64,000 nucleotides of DNA from Dendrolimus kikuchii (Eukaryota > Arthropoda > Insecta > Lepidoptera > Lasiocampidae), in contig CM034415.1 in the NCBI GenBank assembly GCA_019925095.2, positions 5,303,001-5,367,000 on the forward strand. The letters run 5' to 3'. The notes below the pieces were generated by a model, which saw only the letters and a program-made list of their open reading frames with translations, did not search any database and was not told the DNA's origin. The translations under genes were made by a program, and so were the position numbers. Shown piece after piece: positions 24,601 to 36,600 of this stretch; positions within the stretch are counted from its first letter, which is position 1, and every line of letters begins with the position of its first letter.

Positions 24601-27600
24601 TATAGGCAAAGGAATTAATGTAAAGTTGTCCCCAATGACGTCTTCTGATAATTTTTTAAAAAATCGATTTAAAAAACCTAACTCTTAAAACACAAAAATA
24701 TTCAAATTAGTATCTTAAAATACCCTATTTTACGTAATAAAAATATAAAATCAGAGGGTAATTTTTTTTTAACAATCCCAGTTCTTGACTTGTGAATGTG
24801 CGTCCATTGTCAGTAACTAATTGAACTGGAAAACCAAATCGAGTGAATTTTCCATTTTGAATAACTGTCTACTATTATTATAAACATTTTATTATAAAAT
24901 TGCCCCAAAAAGCCGGCATGTATTCTATACCATGCTGATGAGGCTACGGGCCATGGTTTTTGTATTTGTTTTGGTGTTTTGCTATTTTGTAAGCATATGA
25001 GACAGTTTTTTTGTTATGATCGTGTAATTTTTTTCATTCTAACAATACCAACATGACTTTTATGCAATTCCATTGAAACTGCCTTTGTAATAGACTGTGG
25101 CACTAAAATATGATAACCCCAAAAAATACTGCCACTGTCCAGAGACAATTCATCTTTTCTATTGTAAAAAGGCAACATTTCCTTGTTTAATTTCTTTATA
25201 TCTGGCCATCCAACAATTAGGGCACATATATGACTTAAATTTATTAATTTATAATTTGACCCATCGTCATAGTGATATTATTTTTTATTTTGACCTAAAT
25301 AAATTTACTAATAATAAATTTAGGCTAAACAAAGATACTATGTATCTGCCTTTTAAGTTACGAAGACGTATAGCTACTTTGTTAGCATTTAATATACAAA
25401 ATCATGACAAAGTTATGTATGATATAACTGAAAAATATGTCATAAATTTTAATAATAACAATAATGTTTTTAATATTAACTCTACTACAAGTTCTAGCAA
25501 TTTAAACCGCTAGATATGACCAAAGCTAAACCTATTTCTAATTTAAATATAGTTCACCAAAATATACAGGGTTTAGCAGGTAAAGACTTAGAAATTGAAC
25601 TTTTTTTTAAAGAATGTAAGGTTCATGTCCTATGTATTACAGAACACTGGCTTAAATCTTTTGAAGTCATAAACTTTATAGAGAATTATACAGTGATAAG
25701 TGCATTTGTAAGGAAGTTCGCTATACATGGCAGATCACTTATCTTTGTGGCAAATGATGCAAAATGTAAAGAGCGTAAAGACATTATGTCCCTTTCTATT
25801 GAACGTACTGTGGAGGTTTCCTTTATTGAGCTTGATCGCTATGTAATTGTCTGCGTCTACCGACCCGACAGGGGATTATAATGTATTTGAAAGCACAATG
25901 GAGGATTTATTAAGAAAATTAAATAAAACAAATAAATTGCCTATAGTTTGTGGGGATTTTAATGTTAATATGCTGGAAATGTCATCAACTCGTTCCAAGA
26001 TCATTAATCTTTTCAAACGTTCAATCTTATGCATGTCTTCAATGAACCTAAGCGTTTAACTGCTAATTCAGCTACCTGTTTAGACAATATATTTTGTAGT
26101 TGCAAAATAATCGACAAATCAGTCATAGATGTACTACGGTCGGATCATTGTGGCCAGTTTATATCAATACCTTTTGATAGTATTAAAATCACTTCTAAAA
26201 TAACCTGTAGACCGGTGAATAATTATCGCTTAAGAACCTTTAAAGATAATCTAGTCAATAAAATTCCTACCTTGGATCTCAACGGCGAAGATCCAAACAA
26301 CTTGTACAATAATTTCTTCAACATTATACAAGCTGAATTTGAAAACACATTTAAAACTAAAACAATTAATAAAAGTAATAAACTTACGTTTAGTGATTGG
26401 GCTACGAAAGGTATATATAAAAGTCGAATAAAACTGTATGAATTATACAGTGAAAAACAATTTAACCAAAATCCAGACTTTCTTGTATATATTAAAAAGT
26501 ACTCTAAGACGTAAGACGTAAAGAGTGTGCATCGCTGCCAAATCTCTATATTATAGTAACAGGATTAAAAAATCATCAAATATCATTAAGACAACTTGGA
26601 ATGTCATAAATGATGCTTCTGGCAAAAGTTCACGTCGAGATGATGCAATTACACTTGTAATCGACAATGAAAGAACTGTAGCGGGTCTCCGACAGGGCTT
26701 TCGGTGGAAGCCTGTAGGAGGCGCTGGCGGGATATGCCGGTGGAAATAATACACCAGTCACTCTTACGGTTCACGTCGTTTATTTGAACGCTACTGAGTT
26801 GTATTTACAATCAAATAACCATTGGCTATATTAAAGCCGCAATCGGTATATTCGTACGTTAACTAAGTTGTATACACTCTAACCCGCTGACTACTACTTT
26901 TAATACACTGACTTGCAATACACTATTAGACACAGTAACCCGCTCTCTAGTTACTGATTATACACACACTCGTAATACACTGACTTGTCTTGGCGGATCA
27001 CTCACTACTTATACGAACGAATTCATTAAAAAAAAACTAACATTTTGCGGCAGCTTCCCACGATTTCTCCGGCCTGGACCCAACCCTTCTGGGAAGATGC
27101 GACCCCTGTCCATTAACTAATAAATTGTTTCCTCACTAAATTAACACAAAGCATGCAGTTAAATTACACAACTATTTTCTAAAATATTTACATACAATGG
27201 CAATGGCAGATGTCAGGATCATCTTTCTTTAACTCAAATGGTCTTACAAAGGACGTTATTTTAAACTATTACTGAAATTCTCGAAAATATAAAACAATGG
27301 AGGACATTACGGGGGACGTCATAAATTATTCCATATCCCAGCATCTGCATTGCCTTCGTGGGAAACAACTTTCTAAAAACTATCTACAAACTATTTTGGC
27401 ATCGTTAACACAAGGTCTTTGAAAAGATAATTTTAAATCAACTGCTCTCACATTTTAATATTAATAAATTATTTCATGCTAAACAGTTCGGGTTCACCAA
27501 AGGTCGATCCACTACCGATGCAGGTATTAAGCTCCTAAAACACATTTATGCTGCTTGGGAAAGGTCACAGAATGCCATTGGCGTGTTCTGTGACCTGTCC

Positions 27601-30600
27601 AAGGCATTCGATTGCGTTGAACACGTTACCTTATTAAAAAAAGCTTAATTATTACGGTATTCATGGCGATTCTCTCAACCTTCTATCGTCGTACTTAAAT
27701 AACAGATCCCAAAGCGTTGAAATTAACAATGTCAAATCTCGTGAGACTGGCATATCTATGGTTGTACCCCAGGGCTCTGTTTCAGGTCCCTTCTTGTTTT
27801 TGATATATATTAATGATTTACCATATTTTATTAATGACATGTGTGAGAGAGTGTTGTTTGCTGATGACACGTCACTTATATTTAAAATTGACAGAAATAA
27901 ACAGAACTTTGACGACGTAAACAACGCCTTATCCCAAATATCTAAATGGTTTACTGTAAATAACTTATTACTTAATCCTAATAAAACTAAATGTGTTAAG
28001 TTTGTTATGCCCAATGTAAAAGAATACGATATTAATATCTCTCTTAACGATATTACACTTAACCTAGTAGATTCAACTGTATTCTTAGGCATTAACCTAG
28101 ATCAGAAGCTTCAGTGGAGCGCTCATGTATCTAGTCTCTCAGGGAAACTTAATTCTGCTGCATATGCGGTCAGAAGAGTCAGGCAGTTCACTGACGAAGA
28201 GACTGCTAGACTAGTTTATTTTAGTTATTTTCAGTGTCATGGTCAATCTACAACCTCGGCCCTCGGGAGTCTCTTAGAGAACGCTTTAAGGAAATCGGTA
28301 TTATGACGGTCGCCTGCCAATATATTTTTAATAATATAATTTATATTCGTAATAATTTGAGTGCCTACAAGCAGTATAAGGATGTACACAATTTCAACAC
28401 CAGGCATTGTAATAGACTAATATTGCCATCCTTTAGATTACAAAAAGTACTGTCCTCTTTCTTGGGGGTTGGTATACGCTTCTTCAATAAGATTCCGAGT
28501 GAAATGTTAGATCTGCCTTTCACTAAATTTAAAATTAAATTAAAAAGCATCTTGCTAAAAAAGGGATACTACACTATTGAAGAATATTTAAATGACAAAA
28601 ATTCATTTACATAGCACCTAGCTCCAACCTCTTATACTAAATTTTGTATAACGTTTTATTTATTTTTTTAATCTTGCCATGCTTGTAAGGAATTTGTGGA
28701 GACATATTGCAGCATAACATTTTAGCACGTCATGTCATTATTATAACTATAATATTATTTTTCTTTCCTTTTATTGTCTTGGTCTTATTGAGTATGCATT
28801 GTTTGCTACTACTCCATTAATTCTTCAAAAAGTGATTCTGTAACATACTTCTGTACAAAACTTATTAAAAAAAAGAATTTGAGATATAAATAGAATATGA
28901 AATATAAATAAAAACAATATTTAGCTAGACGTGTTGCTGGGGAGTTTCTTTCCGCTTCTTCTCCTTTACAGCATCAACACGTTGCGAAGCGGTGTACATA
29001 GAATAGGAAGTAAAAAATTAATGATTCTACATTAGCCTCATTAATATAACAAACAGCACTAGAATTTTCACTCATAAACAATGAATGTGTTTCGTTAATA
29101 TTACATTTTCGTTCAGTTTCCACTGTTCTAGGTAAAAAATTGACTGGATTTTTGGAAGATTTAATGTGTCTTACTTTATTGTAAAATGCAGAGACAAAAA
29201 TGGCATAGTGCTGTAATCGTTCGGCAGCCATTTTTGATATTCTCTTTATTGGGCCAAATATTCGCAATAATGCTGAGTTATCTGTTTCTAGTTCAAAAAA
29301 CGCCCATAAATGTAATTATAAAATTTAGATATAGCTAAAATGATTGCTAATGCTCTTTATCAATTGTAGTGTATTTCTCTTCCACTTCGTTTATTTTTTA
29401 CTGGAAAAGGAAAATTGTTTTACTACACCATCTTTATTCCTATTTGATAATACAGCACCTAAAGCGTTTTAGAAGCATCACATGTTAAAATAAGTGTTAA
29501 ATGTGGATTATAATGGTTTAAATTAGGCGTAGATGACAATTTTTCTTTTGAAATGCACTTTCACGTATTAAAGTCTATTTAAACCTGTCTTTTTTTGTAC
29601 ATTCATAAAGTGGTGTTATTATAGAAGCCATATTTTTTTTAACGAGAGTAATAATTTTGCCTAAAAATGATTTCAGCAGGGTTAGATTTGTCGTAAATTT
29701 AGCATTCAATAAAGATTGAAAGTTAGTTTGCAATATACTAATACCATTTTTGTTCACATGAAGTCCAAAAAACTCTAAACTAGTAGTAAATAATTTGCAT
29801 TTCTCAGGTTTTAGTTTAAATTCACTCTCTTGTAATAGACTTAAAACTTGACATAAACTGTCGTGTATCTCTTGGAAATTTCCTCCTTTAATATAAATGT
29901 TGTCAATGAATAACTGTATTACATTTGAAATCTTACTGAGTTTTTTACCATTAAGCGGTGAAATGCACCCGGTCCAGAACTAACACCATGAGGTAAGTAA
30001 TTATATTTAAATGTTCATACTTCTGTTATAATAGTGGTACAATTTTGACTTTCTGGACTGAGAGGTGCTTGGAGATAGGCCTCTTTTAAATCCAGTTCGC
30101 AGTAATATTCACCTTGTCTGAGGGTATTTAAAATGTCACCAATATGGGGAATTAGAAAGTGATCAATCTCTAAACAATAGTTTACTGTGAGTTTATAGTC
30201 ACCGCATAATCTCACTGAACTATCTCGCTACATAATGAGAACCACTGGTGTACCCCATTCATTGTGTTCCACTAGTGATATACGACCATTATTTACTAAT
30301 CTATTAATTTCATCATTTGCCTTTTCCCGCAATTCAAATGGTACTCTCCTTTCCGGTACACAACGTAGTTTATTTATTTAGTAGCTGTCGTTCCAGCAGT
30401 TCTTCCATATAACCGCGTTATACTGAGACTTTTCAGTCTATTCGCGTAGACTGCGCAGTAGGGGACCGAAGCTGTGCAGTCGGACATTGCGTGTCCGCTC
30501 TTCCCATAGCGGAGACACAAGCCCTACCTGTCGGAGCAGGATTCCGGGCTCATTGTTTATATGTATGCTGTGCCCGAGCCCCTAACAACGGTAACACCGC

Positions 30601-33600
30601 ATTGACCGTGTTTCTTTAGCTTCGACTTTCGCCGAGCTGAAGCTCACCAACAGGTGGCCCTCCTCGGCGAGCATCTTGGTCAATGGGATTGGGCACAGCA
30701 CATACGCTTAGCCCATCCCCCCGGCTTGAACCAATTCTATTGGCTACGATTCTATTTAGTCGGCAATTGCCAGCTCGGGCGACAGCAGTTCGTAGAGACT
30801 CGGGCGTCACTTAGTCATCTAGCCCTGTGATATAAATCTCCCCTCTCTTCGTAGGCCGGATGACCTCGGCCATCCCCTCAAGCGCCTTTTTTTTTGTCCG
30901 CCGCAGCGAGCGGTGCGCGCATAATTGGGGGAAGGGGGAGGCGGTGCTCAAACCCGGCGACCCGGGCGTTCATCATTTCCCCTACCGATACTATGATAGC
31001 TCATTTGAGCTCATCTAGGTCGAATGGGGAACTAAAGACCACCACCGCCTCCATCTCTGTGTTAGGGCTGTCAGCCCTAGCACCAGCCCACATCTCCTCG
31101 AACTCCCTGCGATGGGCCTTAACCTCTATCCGTAGTCTATTTCTCTTTTTAACCGGAGGTTTTCAAGCGTAAGCTTTGCACGATGTCAGCGAGTTTCGCA
31201 GCGGCCTCTTTTAATTTTTTGATATAACCTTCGTTTGAGGTTTCCCAAGGCCTGGGCAACATGAAAAATGTCGGCCACGTGGAAGCCTGATAAGACACGG
31301 AGCTCTTCGGCCTCCATCCTTTCTATACGCCCTCCCTCAGTTCAACTGGATCTGTAGCGGGCTCGGACGCCCCGCTATCCCTTTGACGAGCGCTTGCATG
31401 CGCTAAATTTCTTTGCAGAGAGCAATACTGCGAGCCAGCGGTTCCGCCGGCTCGCCCCCTCTGCCGATCGTCAGCGACGCTGCGCTACTACTGCCTACTG
31501 CAACTGCAGCATCTTTTTTTCAGATACCGCGACTGCAGCGCCTTTTTGTAATGCCGCGACTGCGGCGTCTTTTTGTAATGCCACCCCGTCGGCTTCCTCA
31601 GCAGAATCGGCCTGCGGGCGGGCCCTTACCCTTTGCAGCGCCTTTGGCCTCTGCGGGGGTGGCCTTCGGCGTCACTCCTATAATTCTTTAACTCGCCCTG
31701 CGAGTGAACCCCCAGCGCGGTGCCTATTGTTACAGCTCTCGCCGTACCTATGGCGCGCTCGACGGTGCTCCTGCTCTGCCGGGTCGCAGCGGCCTTTGTT
31801 GCCGATTCGTCGGCGTCTATAATATCCTGGTACGGACCACGGGGGCGAACGCGGGACCTTTTACGGGCTGTATTCGCCCCCCTAGGAGGTCGGGGCTCGG
31901 GGTCCGCCATTAACGGGGCTCCATGTGACCACCGACCGACAGAAACCTAACCCACAACCTAAATCTAGCCGCTTAAACCGGGAACCAACAACCAAGAACA
32001 CGCCGAGTCTTATTAAATCGACAGAACCACCTAATCGAAAAATAACATACATACATACATAACTTCACGCCAGTTCCCTTGCGGGGTAGGCACGAACAGC
32101 AGAGTGCCATTTAGGTTTATTTTTACACACCTCACTTGCCTCTTTAACATTCATAACTCTTGTCATGCAAGCTCGTCTGTTCTTAAGGCTCCTGACATCA
32201 CCTTCTGCTAGTACACGATCAATTTGATCATGGAAGGTGTGTCTGGCCTTCCACAACTTCTGCATCCATCCACTTTTGCATTGTATATCTGTTTAGTCAT
32301 TCTTTCATCATGCATTCTTTCCACATGCCCGAACCACCGGAGCATTCCTTTCCTTACCTTCACCCCGACACTCTCTTTCAGACCAACTCTCTTTCTTACT
32401 TCGGTATTACGAACGCGGTCCGCGAGCGTCACTCCGCAGATTTTGCGCAGTGCTCGCATCTCGACCGCGTTTACTCTACTTTCATGCTCTCTCTTCCATA
32501 TCCAACTCTCGCATCCATACGTGAAATCGAAAAATAAGCCAAGTCAAAACAAGAATGAAATAAAAACAAAACCATAAAACGAATGTTGAGTCAAAAAGAC
32601 AACGCTGGGAATGAACAAACAAAAAAGCAAGGCAAGTCAATGAAAAAAAACCAATGAATAATGCACGTAAACAAAGGAAATTTCCACCGGTAATAGCATG
32701 AGCGCACGAAATCCGTGGACACGTCCTCCCTCTACGAGATCGGCCGCGCCACTCAAAATTTTATCCCCTATTTCAACCCGTTCTAGTTTTATTTATATTT
32801 CCCCCGTCTATCTATCTATCTGTAAACTACATAAACGACCAAAACTACAAAACTACCACAACTACCAAAACTACCAAATTTACCAAAACGACCAAATAAT
32901 CGAAACTACCAAAACAACCATTCAGAACCACCAAAAAAACTAAATCTACCAAAACTACTAAAACAACCAAAAGTATAAAAAAATGGCAAACCACAAATGA
33001 AAAACCTATTATGTTTTCTGGGATAACTTTTACATAAACCTATCTCAAATTATATTCTATAATTCGGGATAAAAAGTATCCTATGTTCATCCTCAGCATC
33101 AAAAAAATATATATATACAGAGTTTCAGCGAAATCGGTCGGTAGTTTTTCCGTGAATAAGGAACAGACAGACAGAGTTACTATCGCATTTATATTTATAT
33201 TATAAATGGGTCAACCTCTTCTAGTGCGAGCTTCTTGTTTAAAGAGCAGGCGTTAATACAGGTTACATTGTACTAAATTTTTATGTTAGTGCTATTTGCA
33301 CTCGGAAGTTTAATTTCATTTTATATCGTAAACTATCCTATCTCCGGGCATGAAAAGTATTTATGTCCACATTTGGTATTTAAACTATATTTAAACAAAA
33401 TTACAGCAAAACCAATCCAGTATTCCTAGTAGTTTTCCGTGAAAGCTTAACGGAAAGATAAATCAAGTTACTATCGCATTTTTGCACTATTCCTGTCACT
33501 TTCACGGAAATACTTACACGCACTGTGTGATATCATGGACGTAAATCAAAAGGCCTTTGCAGAGCTGTCCTCGGTTTTCATACAACTCATGGAAGTCTTT

Positions 33601-36600
33601 GAAAGTGAGCTGAGAAATGTAACTCCGACTACCAATATTTCCACATTGAGTACAGAATTCTTGTCTTTCAAAAACCTTATTTTTAAGTCCTTAAAATCTT
33701 TCCAGAACCAAATGATACTAATGTCACATTCTATAGACAATTTGGAGATGCGGACTAGACGCAAAATATTACTTCTCCATGGAGTGCCTGAAGGAAAGCA
33801 AGAAGATACTGCTGCTCTCGTGAGGCACATAATCGACACTAAATTGAAACTCAGTAACTTTTCATTGGAGTAGGATATTTAAAGGTTTTATCGTAGGCGA
33901 ACAATAAAACAAGACCGAATCAGCGATGTAACTGTTTATTTTCTAACTACCTACATGACACAATTAATATAGAACACCACACCTCCCCCTTTAAGACAAC
34001 AGCAAACAAAAAAAAAAATGCAAAAAGAAGTAGTGACCTTATCATTTTATTTAATTTTTACAAGAACTGTGCTTGACTGTTACTTGCTTGACATTATAAA
34101 CATAATTTATAAAGATAACACAAAATGGGCATGATAGACTCTTAAACCAATTAATTTAAAAAAAATTATGGAAAGGGTTTCTGTTAGAAAGAAGATAAAA
34201 TAAATATGATAAGGTCCTTAGAACATATAATAGTATTTTGATATAGAAATTAAAAAAACAGATGAAACGTAAGAAATCAAAGAAATTAGTTAAGAAAGAA
34301 AAGCTTAGGTACTACAAAATTAATATACATATTTGCCACGGTAAATACATTTACGTCTGAGACGTTTCGGCAGCAATTCATCCTCAATAACGTTTTTATC
34401 GTTTGAGGTTGACTTTGGACTATTAGCTCTATCTATGTCATTTTCTATAACTTCATCAGCAGAATCTGGTATAATATGTGATGATGCTTCAATTGTTTTT
34501 GATTTATCAGAGTTATCTGCTTCGTTATTTATTAATGAATGGCTAACGCTCAACCGTGTAGTTTTATTTGGAATAATTTGATCAATATGACGCTTCCACT
34601 CATGCCCGTCTGATAGTCTAACTCTATAAGACAGCGGGGCCTCTCTAGCTACTACATTTGCCGGTGCCCACTTATCAGTGCGAGCGCGATAGTCTCGTGC
34701 AAGTACTGGATCTCCAACATTAACATAACGTTCAGCACCAGGACATGCACGACCTACGCGTTCGCATATTTTTTCGACATTACGCTCCGTACTTGGTTTG
34801 AGAATATCTAATCTTCCACGTAAACGTCTGCCTAAAATAGCTACTGCAGGTGCCACACCAGTAGTAGCATGGTCACAATTACGGTATTGAAATAAAAACT
34901 GTGCAATTGCGGTTTCAAGATCAACGCCTTCGTGCACAGATTTTTTCATAGCTCGCTTAACCGATTTTACCGCATTTTCAGCAGCTCCATTTCCTGCAGG
35001 TCTATAAGGACTGGTAATTGTGTGTGTTATTAAATTTTTGTTCATATAATCACCAAATTCGCGTGATCCAAACGGTGGACCGCCATCGCTTACAACCTGT
35101 GATGGCAATCCAAACCGAGCAAAAAGTTCCCGTAATTTATTTATGGTTGTACTAGCTGTAGTATTGGTCATCTTTTGAACCTCAATCCACTTGCTATGTG
35201 CATCTACTGTAACAAGATAATGTTTCCCTTGAAACTCTGCAAAATCAATATGTAACCGCTGCCAGGGACGAGCAGGAAAAACCCAAGGATGTAACAAAGA
35301 CTGTGGTGGAGCATCTCTTTGCTGTCTACAGGCAGTGCAGTCACGACATAAAACTTCAATTTCATTATCTAAATTAGGCCAATATACATAATTGCGAGAT
35401 AAATTTTTCATTTTCACTACTCCTAAATGCCCTTCATGTAGCTCCCTTAGAACTTGTTTTCTTAAAAGAACCGGAATAATAACCCTGTGATTATACAAAA
35501 TACATCCTTGCTCTATTGAAAGATATTCTTTCCTATTGTAATACGGCTTTTCATTATCATTCACGAGTGAGGGCCAACCATTCATTATATATTTATAAAT
35601 TTTACTTAACACTTCATCGGTTTGGGTCTTTAACGCAACTTCGCGTGCACTAATCGGAAATGAATCTTCGACATAATTTATGTAAGACACCAAATTCAAC
35701 CCAGATTCATTCTTTGGTTCGTATGGTAAGGGAAGGCGTGATAGTGCGTCCGCATTGCCATTTGAGTTGGATTTAACAAATTCAATGTCAAAATCGTACG
35801 CTGCTAATCTGGTTGCATACCTTTGTAAGCGACTAGAAGCCACTTGTGGTAATCCAAATTTTGGACCAAAAATGAATGTTAAAGGCTTATGATCAGTCTT
35901 AATGATAAAGTGACGATCATACAAATACTGGTGGTGTTTCATTACACCATTAATTATAGCAAGAGCCTCTTTATCAATTTGGCTATATGCACGTTCTGCA
36001 GTATTAAGAGTTCGCGACGCGAATCAAATCGGTCGGTCCTCACCATTAGGATATCTATGAGACAAGACACTTCCAATGCCATACGAACTGTTATCAACTG
36101 CTAAAACAAGAGGCAAATCCGGTTTATAATGTACCAATACATTAGTGTTAGCAATAGAATTTTTAACTGACTGAAAGGCTTTATCACATTCTTGAGACCA
36201 GACCCAAATCTTATTTTTTTTTAACAACTTATGTAATGGATGAAGTAAAGTACTTAAATTTGGCATAATAATTTATAAAGCCTAAAAATGATCTTAATTG
36301 TGTTATATCACTTGGTGCAGGAGCTTCAACTATTTGGATTAACCTTATTTGGATCCGGATGTAAGCCATTTTTATCAATAATGAAACCCAAATAACTAAT
36401 ACTATCTTGCATAAATTTGCATTTTTCTAACTTGATTCTCAAACCGACCTCACTCAACCGTGCAAACAGTGCTTTTAGGTTAGAAAGATGCGTGAATTTG
36501 TCAGGACCACTCACTGCAATGTCATCCATGAAAACAGCAACTCCTTTTAAACCCTTTAATGTTTCTTCCATAAATTTTTGGAATTTCTCTGGTATACATG

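Larger units (their letters stand above)
25134..29010 (+). mobile_element. CR1-like LINE inserted in the gypsy pol
   Basis: Carries an upstream frame (25134-25513, possible ORF1 end), endonuclease (25516-26510), RT (27416-28614) and 3' UTR. The 3' UTR is shared with the antisense copy at 421-1122, which shows an additional 3' end missing here. Gypsy sequence resumes on each side. The RT is interrupted by an insertion at about 26677-27410. Confidence 0.75.
20930..30420 (-). mobile_element. Old gypsy element, antisense, broken by later insertions
   Basis: Pol parts in minus-strand order: RT 30420-29560 (RLCGDYKLTVN, YYCELDLKEAYLQ), RNase H 29560-29010 (a DASK motif), zinc-binding start and first catalytic part of integrase 25134-24780 (LVTDNG near 24810), integrase C-terminus 21364-20938 (NGAAERFV, FDYRTHHCTTGVSPARL). 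Gaps correspond to the CR1-like LINE (25134-29010) and a 3.4-kb block (about 21365-24780). Many stops and shifts. A TGTTATAT...ACCACACA stretch at 20629-20776 could be its LTR, unproven. Confidence 0.7.
30425..32755 (-). mobile_element. R1-clade LINE 5' region and ORF1, antisense
   Basis: GC-rich, unlike the surroundings. Minus-strand order: 5' UTR (32755-31911, interrupted by an RTE-like tail at 32046-32524), ORF1 start at 31910, degraded middle, zinc-knuckle end near 30560-30440. Truncated where gypsy RT sequence begins at about 30420. It supplies the ORF1 that the other R1 copies here lack but is a separate insertion. Confidence 0.6.

Noticed and set aside
26677..27410. Solo LTR call for the insertion in the CR1-like LINE
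   Set aside because: Ends are TG and CA but flanking bases do not match and LINE codons are missing, so it was kept only as a possible LTR.
33535..33873. Host gene at the 111-codon frame
   Set aside because: The RRKILLLHGVPEG phrase is typical of LINE ORF1 proteins, and the continuation after the gypsy insertion is full of stops.
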